DNA of 64,000 nucleotides from Mesorhizobium sp. 113-3-3 (GTDB taxonomy: Bacteria; Pseudomonadota; Alphaproteobacteria; Rhizobiales; Rhizobiaceae), in the NCBI RefSeq assembly GCF_016756495.1, contig NZ_AP023243.1, forward strand, positions 5,274,501 to 5,338,500, written 5' to 3'. The notes beneath the pieces are model-generated. The model saw nothing but the letters and a program-made list of their open reading frames with translations. It was not told the origin of the DNA and searched no databases. Below, piece after piece: positions 37,407-46,863 of the stretch. Both the position numbers and the translations under genes were made by a program. Position 1 is the first letter of the stretch. Every line of letters begins with the position of its first letter.

Positions 37407-38684
37407 TCAGCTCGCCCTCTCGCGCGCCACGGCCTGCCAGCCGATGTCGCGGCGGCAGAAGCCATCCGGCCAGTCGATCCGGTCGAGCGCGGCATAGGCC
37501 CGCTTCTGCGCCTCGCCGACCGTGGTCCCGGTCGCCGTCACATTGAGGACACGGCCGCCATTGGCGACCAGCGCGCCGCCATTGATGGCGGTGCCGGCGT
37601 GGAAGATCTGGACGCCGTCGCCAGCCGCGTCCTCGACGCCGCGGATGACCGAGCCTTTTTCCGGCGTGCCGGGATAGCCCCGCGCCGCCATCACCACGGT
37701 GAGCGCCGCCTCGTCGCGCCAGCGTATGGACGTGTGCGCCAGCTGACCGTCGACGGCGGCATTGAGCAGCACAAGCAGGTCGTCCTTCAGCCGCATCATC
37801 AGCACCTGGCATTCCGGATCGCCGAAGCGGGTGTTGTATTCGATCAGCTTCGGCCCCTTGTCCGTGATCATCAGCCCGGCGAAAAGGATGCCGGCGAAAG
37901 GCGCGCCAAGCTCGGCCATGCCGCGCATGGTCGGTTCGACGATCTCGCGCATGGTGCGCTCGACCATCTCCGGCGTCATCACCGGAGCCGGCGAATAGGC
38001 GCCCATGCCGCCGGTGTTGGGGCCGGTGTCGCCGTCGCCTACACGCTTGTGGTCCTGCGCGGTGCCGAAGGGCAGCGCTGTGGTGCCGTCGCAAAGGCAG
38101 AAGAAACTCGCCTCCTCGCCAGTCATGAATTCCTCGACCACCACCTCCGCGCCGGCAGCGCCGAAGGAACCCTCGAAACAGGCATCGAGGGCCGCCCTCG
38201 CCTCGTCCAGGGTCATTGCGACGGTGACACCCTTGCCGGCGGCGAGCCCATCGGCCTTGATGACGATCGGCGCGCCCGTCTTTTCGACATAGGCCTTGGC
38301 CGAGGCCAGATCGTTGAAACGGCCATAGGCGGCGGTGGGGATGTCGTATCGGGCGCAGAGGTCCTTGGTGAAACCCTTCGACCCTTCTAGCCGCGCGGCG
38401 GCCTTCGAAGGGCCGAAGACGCGGATGTTTTCAGCGCGCAGATCGTCCGCGATGCCGGCGACCAGCGGCCCTTCCGGACCGACCACGACGAGGTCGATCT
38501 TTTTCTCGCGGCAGAAGGCGGCGACGGCGGCGTGATCCGCAACGTCCAGCTTTACCAGTTCAGCCTCGGCGCCGATGCCGGGATTGCCGGGAGCCGCGTA
38601 GAGCTTGGTCAGCAGCGGCGAGGCGGCGATCTTCCAGGCAAGCGCATGTTCGCGGCCGCCGGAGCCCAGAAGAAGAACGTTCAT
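37407..38684 (-). CDS. purD: Phosphoribosylamine-glycine ligase
   Basis: 425 residues from ATG at 38684 ([18 protein letters not shown]). ATP-grasp features: [46 protein letters not shown] and [19 protein letters not shown]. It catalyses the second step of purine biosynthesis. Its stop lies 9 bp from the convergent GH25 stop, so the two 3' ends nearly touch. Confidence 0.97.
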   Translation of the reverse strand: MNVLLLGSGGREHALAWKIAASPLLTKLYAAPGNPGIGAEAELVKLDVADHAAVAAFCREKKIDLVVVGPEGPLVAGIADDLRAENIRVFGPSKAAARLEGSKGFTKDLCARYDIPTAAYGRFNDLASAKAYVEKTGAPIVIKADGLAAGKGVTVAMTLDEARAALDACFEGSFGAAGAEVVVEEFMTGEEASFFCLCDGTTALPFGTAQDHKRVGDGDTGPNTGGMGAYSPAPVMTPEMVERTMREIVEPTMRGMAELGAPFAGILFAGLMITDKGPKLIEYNTRFGDPECQVLMMRLKDDLLVLLNAAVDGQLAHTSIRWRDEAALTVVMAARGYPGTPEKGSVIRGVEDAAGDGVQIFHAGTAINGGALVANGGRVLNVTATGTTVGEAQKRAYAALDRIDWPDGFCRRDIGWQAVARERAS

Positions 38685-38792
38685 GGCCACCTCTTGATGC
38701 AAACCCTGGAGAGCACCCGCTATTGCTCTCCGGGCGACGGGTCAAGGCATCAGGGTGTTTTGATCCGAATTGCGCACGGGAACGTTATCCAG

Positions 38793-38829
38793 CAGAAAAT
38801 CGGCGGCGGCCATCGCCGCCGATTTTCTG
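38793..38829. terminator. 16-bp stem terminator after the PhyH gene
   Basis: CAGAAAATCGGCGGCG (38793-38808) and its exact complement (38814-38829) close a five-base loop. The stem base is AAAA/TTTT, so it works as an intrinsic terminator in either direction. It lies 11 bp past the stop of the minus-strand PhyH gene and in the gap before purD. Confidence 0.8.
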
Positions 38830-38839
38830 GCAATTCGAC

Positions 38840-39661
38840 TCAGCCGGGAAAAACGACTGGGAACCAGTCCTCACGCAGTTTCTGGCCCGGCTGCATGCCA
38901 TGGCCGTGATAGGGCGGCGAGGTGCGGCCCGGCCGCTCGACATAATGGGCATCGTCGCCGACCCAGCGCAGCGACAGCGCCCGGCGCCGGGCCGCTGTCA
39001 GATTGCCGCGCGCGCCGTGCGCGGTGCGGAAATCGAACAGGATGGCGTCGCCCGGCTCCATCTCCCATTCAAGCACCTTCATCGACGGATCGTTGTCGGG
39101 ATCGGGCACCGGCAGGTAGTCGCCCTCACCGGCATAAAAATTGCTGTCGTCGAGCCAGCGCACCGGCAGGATCATCTTGTCCCATTTGTGCGAGCCGGCG
39201 ATCAGGCGCAGCGTCGCCTCCTTCACCGGATCGATGGGGATCCAGAAACTGACCGTCTGCTGGCCATCGACGAAATAATAGGGGATGTCCTGATGCCAGG
39301 GCGTCGGCTTCTGCGTGCCCGGCTCCTTGACCAGCACATGATCGTGGAAGAACTGCGCGGTGCGCGACTGCATCACCGCCGCCGCCAGTTCGGCGGCCGG
39401 CGACTTCCGCACCACCTCGACGAATTCGGGAATGCGCTCCCAGTTGCAGTAATCGTCGAAGAAACTGCCACGGCCATTGGCGATGTCGGACGCGGTGGCG
39501 CTGCGGTTCTGCATATTGCGCTCGATGCCGGCGGCAATCGTATCGACCCAGCCCTTGAAGGCGCCGCGGATGCAGACGGCGCCGTCACGCTGGTAGTCGG
39601 CAATGGTGTCCGCATCGATCAGGCCGGTGTCGATGGCGCGGGCGGCAGTCAGGGAAGCCAT
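38840..39661 (-). CDS. Phytanoyl-CoA dioxygenase family protein
   Basis: 273 residues. The Fe(II) facial triad is visible: His and Asp in PTPWHQDIPYYF and the distal His in FDFRTAHGARGN, followed by an arginine in ARRRALSLRW for 2-oxoglutarate. Members hydroxylate small molecules, including ectoine and various secondary metabolites. A LysR-type regulator is divergent 89 bp away and is the likely controller. The substrate is not evident. Confidence 0.88.
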   Translation of the reverse strand: MASLTAARAIDTGLIDADTIADYQRDGAVCIRGAFKGWVDTIAAGIERNMQNRSATASDIANGRGSFFDDYCNWERIPEFVEVVRKSPAAELAAAVMQSRTAQFFHDHVLVKEPGTQKPTPWHQDIPYYFVDGQQTVSFWIPIDPVKEATLRLIAGSHKWDKMILPVRWLDDSNFYAGEGDYLPVPDPDNDPSMKVLEWEMEPGDAILFDFRTAHGARGNLTAARRRALSLRWVGDDAHYVERPGRTSPPYHGHGMQPGQKLREDWFPVVFPG

Positions 39662-39750
39662 GGCGTTCTCCTCTTGGGATGAACCGACTATCGCAACATC
39701 AATTCATTCAGTAAAATAATAACTTCTCATCTGACACATAGAACAAAACT

Positions 39751-40662
39751 ATGAACCTCACCCTCACTCAACTGCGCTACCTGGTCGCCGTCGCCCGCCA
39801 CGGCAGCGTAACCAGCGCGGCCAAAACTCTGAACATCTCCCAGCCCTCGATTTCGGTGGCGATCGACGCGATCGAAAAGAATTTCGGCCAGAAACTGTTC
39901 GTGCGCCAGCGCGGAAGCGGCGTTTCGCTGACCTCCTTCGGCCGCGTCGTCGTGGCCAAGGCAAAACAGGTTCTTGCCGAGACGGATGAGTTGATGAGCC
40001 TGGGCTCGGGCAATTCAGCTGTCGGCGGCGAGCTGGTGCTTGGATGTTTCGAGGATCTGGCGCCGTATTTCGCGCCGGGTCTCATCCGCGCTTTCTCCGA
40101 ACGCCATCCAAATGTCGATGTCATCGTTCGCGACGAGACGTTCGAGACGCTCGGGCGGCGTCTGGCGGATGCCGCCCTCGATCTCGGCCTCAGCTACGAT
40201 CTCGGCCTGCCCGCGCATTTCGCTCGCATCCTGCTGCACGAGTTGCGGCCGCATGCGCTGTTGCCGGCCGGCCATAAGCTGGCTGACCACGCCGAGGTCA
40301 GCCTGGCGGACCTGGCCGCCTATCCGCTGATCACGACGGACCAACCGCAAAGCTGGCAGCACATGCTCGACCTGTTCCGCAGCCGCGGCCTCTCGCCGGT
40401 GGCCGACAGGGCGACAAGTTCGTTCGAACTCCAGCGCAGCATGGTGGCGAATGGTTTTGGTGTCGCCGTCAGCTACACCCGCCCGCAAGGCGACCGCAGC
40501 TATGACGGCCTGCCCTTGATCTGCAAGCCGCTGTCGGATCCGCTGCCGATGCAGCGCATCATCCTCACCTATGACACACACCAGCGCGTGTCGAATGCGG
40601 TATTGGCATTCGTCGAGACGGCGAAGGTCTGGTTTTCGACACGCGACATCTTCGCGTCGTGA
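39751..40662 (+). CDS. LysR family transcriptional regulator
   Basis: 303 residues. The winged helix-turn-helix is standard (LTQLRYLVAVARHGSVTSAA, then TLNISQPSISVAIDAIEKNFG), followed by a periplasmic-binding-like effector domain. It diverges from the PhyH dioxygenase gene; the AT-rich 89-bp gap contains stretches such as AATTCATTCAGTAAAATAAT but no operator I can define with confidence. It probably activates the dioxygenase gene in response to its substrate. Confidence 0.9.
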   Translation: MNLTLTQLRYLVAVARHGSVTSAAKTLNISQPSISVAIDAIEKNFGQKLFVRQRGSGVSLTSFGRVVVAKAKQVLAETDELMSLGSGNSAVGGELVLGCFEDLAPYFAPGLIRAFSERHPNVDVIVRDETFETLGRRLADAALDLGLSYDLGLPAHFARILLHELRPHALLPAGHKLADHAEVSLADLAAYPLITTDQPQSWQHMLDLFRSRGLSPVADRATSSFELQRSMVANGFGVAVSYTRPQGDRSYDGLPLICKPLSDPLPMQRIILTYDTHQRVSNAVLAFVETAKVWFSTRDIFAS

Positions 40663-40730
40663 CAGGTTGACGGCCGCCCGTCGCCCGCTTCCCGCTTGAC
40701 GGTTTCCGCGGCTGCTGCCACTCCATAGGT

Positions 40731-41714
40731 ATGGAAACCATCCAGTCGAAAGCGGCCCAAGGCCGTGTTGCCGATGCGCCGAACGGCCATTGGGTCTACC
40801 GTGTGCTGCCGCGCGCGGTTTGGCCTTATGCGCAGCTTGCGCGATGGGACAGGCCTATCGGCTGGCAGTTGCTTTTGTGGCCGTGCTGGTGGTCGGCAGC
40901 ACTTGCCGCGAGCGCCTATCCGCGTCCCGGCGACCCGCTGCTCTCGCTGCTGCCGGCGCCATTGTATCTCGTGCTGTTCCTGGTCGGCGCCATCGCCATG
41001 CGCGGAGCCGGCTGCACCTACAACGACATCGTCGACGAGAACATCGACAACCAGGTGGAGCGCACCCGCTCGCGCCCGCTGCCGTCGGGCCAGACCACGC
41101 GCCGGCGGGCCTGGGTGTTTCTTGTCCTGCAGGCCCTGGTCGGCCTTGTCGTGCTCCTGCAGTTCAACAGCTTCGCCATCCTGCTCGGCATCTGCTCGCT
41201 GGTGGTCGTGGCCATCTATCCATTCATGAAGCGGATAACCAACTGGCCGCAACTGTTTCTCGGCCTTGCCTTTTCCTGGGGCGCGCTGATGGGATGGGCG
41301 GTCGAGTTCGGCGATCTCGATGGCCCCGCCATCATGCTCTATATCGGCTCGATCCTGTGGGTGATCGGCTACGACACGATCTATGCGCATCAGGACAAGG
41401 AAGACGACGCCATTGTCGGCGTGCGCTCGACGGCGCGGCTGTTCGGCGACAACACCAAATCGTGGCTGGCCGGGCTTTACGGCGGCACGCTGATCTGCTT
41501 CGCCATCGCCTTCGCCTCGGCGCAGGCGCCGGTGGTGGCGCTCGCCGGATTGATCGCCGCCGGCGCCCATATGGCCCGGCAGATCGCCGTGCTGGATATC
41601 AACGATCCGGACCAATGCCTGCGGCTGTTCCGGTCGAACAACCAGGTCGGCTGGCTGATCTTCCTCGGCCTGATCGGCGGCGCAGTATGGGTGGCGCTGA
41701 AGCCGCTGGTGTAG
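40731..41714 (+). CDS. ubiA: 4-hydroxybenzoate polyprenyltransferase
   Basis: 327 residues. The first acidic motif is NDIVDENIDNQVERTRSRP and the second YDTIYAHQDKEDD, both needed for Mg-prenyl diphosphate binding; about eight membrane helices surround them. It attaches the polyprenyl tail to 4-hydroxybenzoate in ubiquinone synthesis. The side-chain donor can come from the polyprenyl synthase at 55 kb. A palindromic repeat element begins six bases after the stop. Confidence 0.95.
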   Translation: METIQSKAAQGRVADAPNGHWVYRVLPRAVWPYAQLARWDRPIGWQLLLWPCWWSAALAASAYPRPGDPLLSLLPAPLYLVLFLVGAIAMRGAGCTYNDIVDENIDNQVERTRSRPLPSGQTTRRRAWVFLVLQALVGLVVLLQFNSFAILLGICSLVVVAIYPFMKRITNWPQLFLGLAFSWGALMGWAVEFGDLDGPAIMLYIGSILWVIGYDTIYAHQDKEDDAIVGVRSTARLFGDNTKSWLAGLYGGTLICFAIAFASAQAPVVALAGLIAAGAHMARQIAVLDINDPDQCLRLFRSNNQVGWLIFLGLIGGAVWVALKPLV

Positions 41715-41719
41715 TCTTC

Positions 41720-41970
41720 CTTCTCCCCGTCACTATACGGGGAGAAGGTGGCGGGCAGCCGGATGAGGGGCAGCACCAACCGTGAAGCGAGGTTCAGCGG
41801 CGAACCAGCGCACACTCAATTAGGTCTTAAGATGGTGGCCGAACACTTAGGTCAGCGCCGCCCCTCATCGCCCTGCCGGGCGTTCGTCACTCGAAAAGCC
41901 AAGCAGTTGGCTTTTCGTCCGCTTCGCGGACCGCTCCTCAACTCCCCGTATAGTGACGTGGAGAAGAAGG
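41720..41970. repeat. Composite palindromic repeat element
   Basis: About 250 bp of nested hairpins. Left end: CCTTCTCCCCG (41720-41730) pairs with CGGGGAGAAGG (41739-41749). The right end repeats CTCCCCGTATAGTGACG inverted near 41942-41958, matching the left CGTCACTATACG. Between them, CGAAAAGCCAA/TTGGCTTTTCG (41892-41917) and GTCCGC/GCGGAC (41917-41931) form two more hairpins. The arms GGATGAGGGGC and GCCCCTCAT also oppose each other. No reading frame is seen; it resembles intergenic mosaic repeats of rhizobia. Confidence 0.75.
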
Positions 41971-42537
41971 CTAATCGCGCGAAATGATCTCCTGGCCGTC
42001 GATGACCAGCCTGAGACCGAGGTTGCCGGCCCTGCGGCGGGCAAGGAAGCGCGGACGGCGCGTATTGGAAACGCGGCCCTTGCGGCGATCCTGCGGCGGC
42101 AGCGTCTTGATGGCGGCGCCGAGCGATTCTTCCAGCGTGCGGGCGACGCCGTCCGATTCGATCAACAGCATCGGCAGGCGGTAGGCATCGGCCCAGGCGC
42201 GCCAGTCGGCGGCGACATCGTCGAGATCGTCGGCCACCAGCAGCGGCACCGACAGCATCGGATCATTGTGCAGGAGTTCCAGGGTCACCGTGACATTGCC
42301 CTCCGGATCCTCCATTGCGCGGGCGGCAACGCCGCGGAACGCATTGGCCGGAAGGGCGATGATCGCCGGCACGCCGCTCATCTCGAGCATGCGGCGGATC
42401 ACGGCGCCACGGTGGTCGATGGTGAACGTCACGTCGCCATAATCGTCGCGCGTGGCGTAGCTGACCATCTGGGGCAGTCGGAATGGGTCGAGGCGCATGT
42501 TGCGTCCCGCCCAGACTGGCTTCAGTCCGGTGTTCAT
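41971..42537 (-). CDS. DUF6101 family protein
   Basis: 188 residues. A beta-rich protein (RDDYGDVTFTIDHRGAVIRR, then NVTVTLELLHNDPMLSVPL) with a basic C-terminal tail (RRKGRVSNTRRPRFLARRRAG) that could bind nucleic acid or membrane. It matches my recollection of the alphaproteobacterial DUF6101 group, which has no known function. A palindromic element lies directly after its stop. Confidence 0.65.
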   Translation of the reverse strand: MNTGLKPVWAGRNMRLDPFRLPQMVSYATRDDYGDVTFTIDHRGAVIRRMLEMSGVPAIIALPANAFRGVAARAMEDPEGNVTVTLELLHNDPMLSVPLLVADDLDDVAADWRAWADAYRLPMLLIESDGVARTLEESLGAAIKTLPPQDRRKGRVSNTRRPRFLARRRAGNLGLRLVIDGQEIISRD

Positions 42538-42561
42538 AGAGTGCCTTCCTGTCTGTCTCCT

Positions 42562-42582
42562 GAGAGCCGGTGTCCGGTTCTC
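42562..42582. terminator. Hairpin between the FAD oxidase and DUF6101 genes
   Basis: GAGAGCCGG and CCGGTTCTC (42562-42570, 42574-42582) pair with one wobble over a three-base loop. It follows the FAD oxidase gene by 140 bp on the minus strand and precedes the DUF6101 start by 25 bp, so it could be a terminator or a leader structure. Confidence 0.35.
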
Positions 42583-42721
42583 TCCGGGCCAGTTTTCCCG
42601 GCCTCGTTATGGGGAAACAGTAGCGTGGGGTCCTTACCGCCGCGCTTAAGAAAGTCGGTTAAATTTTGCTGATCTCAGGGATGGTTATCGGAATGCCACT
42701 GACCACTAGATGTTGAAAGGA

Positions 42722-44152
42722 TCAGATAACCTTACCGGGATTCATGATGCCGGCGGGGTCGAAGGCAGCTTTCACCCGGCGCATCAGATCGATGGCCATC
42801 GGCGGCGCGGTGGCGATCAGTTCGTCGCGCTTCAGCTGGCCGATGCCATGCTCGGCCGAGATCGAGCCGTGGAAGGAGCGCACGACATCGTGCACGGCCT
42901 GGTTCATGGGATGGTAGAGGGCGAGAAACGCCTCGTCGTCGCCATCGACGGGCCGCGAGATGTTATAGTGGAGGTTGCCGTCGCCCATATGGCCGAAGCA
43001 GACCACGCGGGCACCGGCACTGACCGACGCCACCGCGCCGGCCGCCTCTTCGATGAAGCGCGGGATCGATGCGATCGGCACCGAAATGTCGTGCTTGATC
43101 GAAGCGCCCTCCGGCTTCTGGCATTCGGGCAGCGTCTCGCGGAAATTCCAGAAAGCGTCGCCCTGGGCAAGGCTTGCCGCGACCACCGCATCGCCAACGA
43201 TGCCTTGCTCGAGACCATCCGCCAGCACCTCTTCGATCAGCGCCCGGCCGTCGTCTTCCGAGCGGCCGGAGGAAACCTGCATCAAGACATACCAGGGCCA
43301 GTCATCGGCCAGCGGCCGCACGACACCTTGACCATGGCTCAGCGTGAAATCGTAGGGTCTCTTGCCGATCAGTTCGAAGGCGGTGAGCGAAGCGCCGGCG
43401 CGGTCCATCGCGAGGCTGAACAGCGACAGTGCCGCTTCGGCAGACGACAGGCCGACGAACGCGACCTCGCGCCCCTTCGGCTTCGGGAACAGTTTCAGCA
43501 CGGCGGCGGTGATGACCCCGAGTGTGCCTTCGGCACCGACGAACAGGTCCTTCAGATCGTAGCCGGTGTTGTCCTTCTTCAGCTTGCGCAGGTCGTCGAA
43601 CACCTCGCCCGTCGGCAGCACCACCTCGACGCCGAGACAGAGTTCACGCGCATTGCCGTAGGCCAGCACGCCGGTGCCGCCAGCGTTGGAAGACAGGTTG
43701 CCGCCGATCTGGCAGGAGCCTTGTGCTGCGAGCGACAGCGGAAACAGCCGGTCGGCGGCATCGGCCGCTTCCTGCAGCGTCTGCAGGATGACGCCGGCCT
43801 CCGCCGTTACCGTATTGGACAGGACGTCGATTTCGCGGACGCGGTTCAGCCGCGACAGCGACAGGATGATCTCGCGGCCGGACTTGTCCGGCACCTGGGC
43901 GCCGACCAGCCCGGTGTTGCCGCTTTGCGGCACGACCGGCGTTCCCGTCTCGGTCGCCAGCCGCATGATGCGGCTGACCTCGTCGACACTGCCCGGCCGC
44001 AGCACCAGCGACGTCGCGCCGTGCCAGAGCCCGCGCCGCTCGACGAGGTAAGGCGCGATGTCCTGCTCGTCGCGCAGCGCGTATTTGTCGCCGACTATGG
44101 CCGCGAAGCGGTCGATGATAGCGGGGTCGAGTGTCGTTGCGATTTCGGTCAT
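42722..44152 (-). CDS. FAD-binding oxidase/dehydrogenase (D-2-hydroxyacid type)
   Basis: 476 residues. The PCMH-type FAD-binding domain contains VVPQSGNTGLVGAQVP, GGNLSSNAGGTGVLAYGNARE and LFVGAEGTLGVITAAVLKL; the C-terminal FAD-linked oxidase domain has CFGHMGDGNLHYNIS and SAEHGIGQLKRDEL. These fit D-2-hydroxyglutarate or D-lactate dehydrogenases. Electrons usually go to the electron-transfer flavoprotein or quinones. It lies 9 bp after the Sua5-type gene on the same strand. Confidence 0.9.
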   Translation of the reverse strand: MTEIATTLDPAIIDRFAAIVGDKYALRDEQDIAPYLVERRGLWHGATSLVLRPGSVDEVSRIMRLATETGTPVVPQSGNTGLVGAQVPDKSGREIILSLSRLNRVREIDVLSNTVTAEAGVILQTLQEAADAADRLFPLSLAAQGSCQIGGNLSSNAGGTGVLAYGNARELCLGVEVVLPTGEVFDDLRKLKKDNTGYDLKDLFVGAEGTLGVITAAVLKLFPKPKGREVAFVGLSSAEAALSLFSLAMDRAGASLTAFELIGKRPYDFTLSHGQGVVRPLADDWPWYVLMQVSSGRSEDDGRALIEEVLADGLEQGIVGDAVVAASLAQGDAFWNFRETLPECQKPEGASIKHDISVPIASIPRFIEEAAGAVASVSAGARVVCFGHMGDGNLHYNISRPVDGDDEAFLALYHPMNQAVHDVVRSFHGSISAEHGIGQLKRDELIATAPPMAIDLMRRVKAAFDPAGIMNPGKVI

Positions 44153-44161
44153 GCGGGAAAA

Positions 44162-45145
44162 CTACGGTGTGGGCTGTGCGTTGTCACGGGGGGCGGCTGC
44201 ACGCGAGAGCCGGTCGTTGATGGCTTCCCCCAGCCCAACGAACGGAATGGTCTCCACTGCGATGGTGCGCGCGCCGCTGCGATCGAGTTCCTGCATGTAG
44301 GCGAAAAGATTGCTCGCCGCTTCGCGCAGGTCACCAGACGCGGACAGGTTCAGGAAGGCTGCCGCATGGCGCCAGCCTTCGGCCCGCTGGCCGCCGAAGC
44401 CGAGCAACGCTTCGCCCTCGCCGACCCTTCCGGCATTGAGCCGCATGGCGGCACCCGGCGCATAGTGCGAGGCAAGCATGCCCGGCGCCTCGACGCCCGC
44501 CCCTCCACCGCGCAACAGCTCCATACCGATCGCCGCCTCGATCTCCTCGGCGGCAATGCCACCGGGCCGGAGCAGGCGCAGCCTTTCCCCTTCGGCCTTG
44601 ACGATGGTCGATTCCAGCCCGACAGGCGTCGCGCCGCCATCGACCACCAGCTTGATGCGCACGCCAAGATCGGCCGCCACCGCTTGCGCCGTCGTCGCGC
44701 TGATCCTGCCGGAGGAATTGGCGCTGGGCGCGGCAAGCGGGCGGCCAAGTTTTGCGATGAGGTCGCCGCCAAAACCCCTCGGCATGCGCAAGGCGATCGT
44801 GTCGAGCCCGGCCGTGACCAGCGGATGGATGCCGTTGCCAGGCCGCTGCGGCAGCACCAGGGTCAGCGGACCCGGCCAGAACGCCTGTGCCAGTTTCTTC
44901 GACAGCGGATCGAACACGGCGATGCGCTCGGCCATCGCCATGTCGGCGACATGGGCGATCAGCGGGTTGAAGCGCGGCCGCCCCTTGGCTTCGAAGATGC
45001 GCGCCACGCCAATCCCGTTGGTGGCGTCGCCGGCAAGCCCGTAGACGGTCTCGGTCGGGATGGCGACGACATCGCCGCCCTCGAGCAAAGCCAGCGCCCG
45101 CTCCAACGCCTCGCCGACGGCAAGTATCTCAGCCACTCTCGTCAC
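44162..45145 (-). CDS. L-threonylcarbamoyladenylate synthase (Sua5 type)
   Basis: 327 residues. The YrdC domain (about 15-195) has VVAIPTETVYGLAGDA, KGRPRFNPLI, and APSANSSGRISATTA; the C-terminal Sua5 domain begins near SPGMLASHYAP-like APGMLASHYAPGA. It makes the threonylcarbamoyl-AMP used for the t6A37 modification of ANN-decoding tRNAs. The two-domain Sua5 form, rather than the short TsaC form, is present. Confidence 0.93.
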   Translation of the reverse strand: MTRVAEILAVGEALERALALLEGGDVVAIPTETVYGLAGDATNGIGVARIFEAKGRPRFNPLIAHVADMAMAERIAVFDPLSKKLAQAFWPGPLTLVLPQRPGNGIHPLVTAGLDTIALRMPRGFGGDLIAKLGRPLAAPSANSSGRISATTAQAVAADLGVRIKLVVDGGATPVGLESTIVKAEGERLRLLRPGGIAAEEIEAAIGMELLRGGGAGVEAPGMLASHYAPGAAMRLNAGRVGEGEALLGFGGQRAEGWRHAAAFLNLSASGDLREAASNLFAYMQELDRSGARTIAVETIPFVGLGEAINDRLSRAAAPRDNAQPTP

Positions 45146-45313
45146 CTCGCAGATGCCGGCTGCGTAGTACGATGGCGGCTGTTGGGCAAGCGGCAGTTCG
45201 GCAAGAGAGGGTCTTGGCGATTTATCAATCCCTAAAATGCTATGTTTGTGGGAAAGCCGGCATCAATTCCGGCCTGCTATTGAGCAGCTTCTGGGCAAAG
45301 GGGAGCTATATCA

Positions 45314-45760
45314 GTGTCTGTGCGCGTATTGCTGGGAATGACTCTGGCCACGATGGCCAGCGGAGCTCAGGCCTCGTCGCTGGTCTTTCCCGGCGCGCCG
45401 GCCGCGACGCCCTCCATCCTGACCCTGAAGACAGCCGACATCAAGGCAAGCGATGTGGTGTCCGTAGTCGCGCTCGGCGAGCCCGACGTCACCTACGAGA
45501 AGGTGGCGGCTATCCCCGACGCGTCCGAGGCGCGGCACGGCTTCATGTCAAGCCCGATGATCATTCGCGGCGGCGTCGTCGGCGGCGACTTCTCGACACC
45601 GGCGCAAGCCAAGGCGCCAGCCGCGACCACCGCCGCCGCTCCCGCTCCCGCTCCGGCCCAGGCAACCGCCTCGGCGGCTCCGGCGTCGGGCACGCAGAAG
45701 AAGCCTGCCGCACCGGCAGCCGCATCGCCGCCCGTTCCCGGGGTCGGCAAGGTCAAGTAG
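45314..45760 (+). CDS. Exported protein with Ala/Pro-rich tail, unknown function
   Basis: 148 residues from a GTG start with AAGGGGAG eight bases upstream. A signal peptide ends around AQASSLVFP. A short globular part (ASDVVSVVALGEPDVTYEKV, then MSSPMIIRGGVVGG) is followed by about 50 residues of Ala/Pro-rich low complexity, like a wall-spanning linker. No known domain. Confidence 0.65.
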   Translation: MSVRVLLGMTLATMASGAQASSLVFPGAPAATPSILTLKTADIKASDVVSVVALGEPDVTYEKVAAIPDASEARHGFMSSPMIIRGGVVGGDFSTPAQAKAPAATTAAAPAPAPAQATASAAPASGTQKKPAAPAAASPPVPGVGKVK

Positions 45761-45935
45761 CGGCCACGAATTGCTGGGCTGGCCGGATCGTTGACAGCTT
45801 GACGGCGCCCTGCGCACCATTGCCGAGCGAGTTCGTCCTGGCGTATCTGGCCGCTGGATGCCGCCGCCTGAATTTGGTCAAGCGATCGAGGCAAAAGACG
45901 GCAGACGAGCTTCGTCGTTTCAAAGGGGGTTGATC

Positions 45936-46325
45936 ATGAGACTATCCAAGACCGTTACCGTGGCCGGGCTTTTGCTGGCATCGCTGTTGGGCGCCGGCGC
46001 AGCGCAAGCCGATGACATGCTTGGGTCCTATGTCGCGCGCATTTCCGATCGGGATCATCAGGCGAGCGACGGCTACGCGTTGGACAGCGCCGCGCAGATG
46101 GTGCGGCAGGACCGCGCCAACTGGCACAAATTCCATCGCCGCGACAGCGACGATGAGGGTGATGCCTGGTTCAGGACCAACGACCAGCGCGCTGACCTGC
46201 AGCGCATGTTGGAGCGCCCCGGCGCGATGAGTTCGTCAACCAAGCGCGCCATCGTCAATGGCGAACCGCTGATCCAGGTCGACGTCTACGAAAACAGCGT
46301 GCGCGTCAGCATCCTGGAGAACTGA
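45936..46325 (+). CDS. Small exported protein of unknown function
   Basis: 129 residues from ATG at 45936, preceded by AAAGGGGG. Signal peptide (residues 1-25, ending GAAQADD). The mature part is polar and charged (YVARISDRDHQASDGYALDS, FHRRDSDDEGDAW) with a C-terminal NSVRVSILEN strand. No recognised domain or cysteines. It may form a unit with the preceding exported protein 175 bp upstream. Confidence 0.65.
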   Translation: MRLSKTVTVAGLLLASLLGAGAAQADDMLGSYVARISDRDHQASDGYALDSAAQMVRQDRANWHKFHRRDSDDEGDAWFRTNDQRADLQRMLERPGAMSSSTKRAIVNGEPLIQVDVYENSVRVSILEN

Positions 46326-46343
46326 CAAGCGTCCGGGAAGATG

Positions 46344-46373
46344 AACAAAAAGGGCGGCGCCGATGCGCCGCCC
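46344..46373 (-). terminator. GC-rich terminator between convergent genes
   Basis: A perfect 9-bp stem GGGCGGCGC (46352-46360) / GCGCCGCCC (46365-46373) with a CGAT loop. On the minus strand it is followed by TTTTTGTTC, a classic T-run, so it ends the acidic protein gene; it also lies 27 bp after the plus-strand gene. Confidence 0.8.
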
Positions 46374-46398
46374 CCTCTTCTCGACAGAACCGAAAATC

Positions 46399-46737
46399 TC
46401 AGGCCGCTTCTTCCTTGTCGTCGTCGTTTTCCTCGGACTCGTCGTCTTCGGATTCTTCTTCGCCCTCGTCGCCTTCGGCCTTCACGGCTTCATCGGCGTC
46501 GTCCTCGTCCTCATCTTCGTCTTCATCTTCATCGCCCGAGAGCGTGGCGGCTTCAGCGCCGTCTTCGTCGGACTCTTCGCCGTCTTCGTCGTCGCCTTCT
46601 TCTTCGTCATCAGACAGATCAGCGGCTTCGACAGCCGTGGCAGCGGCATGATCGAGGGCGGTTTCGGAAGCGGATTCAAGCGCCTCGGCGGCGGCCGAGG
46701 TTTCTTCAGTCACTTCGATGTCGTGATCGGAATTCAT
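46399..46737 (-). CDS. Extremely acidic low-complexity protein
   Basis: 112 residues from ATG at 46737, supported by GGAGG five bases upstream. After an N-terminal MNSDHDIEVTEETSAAAEAL region almost every residue is Asp, Glu, Ser, Gly or Ala, with runs such as DEDEDEDEDEDD and EESEDDESEENDDDKEE. It must be disordered and strongly negative, and could act as a histone-like mimic, a metal or polycation buffer, or a chaperone-like acidic tail. The opposite-strand open frame looks hydrophobic only because it is the complement. Own terminator at 46344-46373. Confidence 0.6.
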   Translation of the reverse strand: MNSDHDIEVTEETSAAAEALESASETALDHAAATAVEAADLSDDEEEGDDEDGEESDEDGAEAATLSGDEDEDEDEDEDDADEAVKAEGDEGEEESEDDESEENDDDKEEAA

Positions 46738-46863
46738 GGAAGCCTCCGTTGGGTTGGGGAACATGTCCCTTTTGCCACGGAGAGATCATCGTCATATGAC
46801 TGTAAGCCGGCTCGAACGGCCGGCTCGCAGATATTTTTCCTGGGCCTGCGGCTCTTTTGTCTG

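Noticed and set aside
42640..42665. TTAA-N9-TTAA near 42.65 kb as a CtrA site
   Set aside because: The spacer is nine bases, not the seven required.
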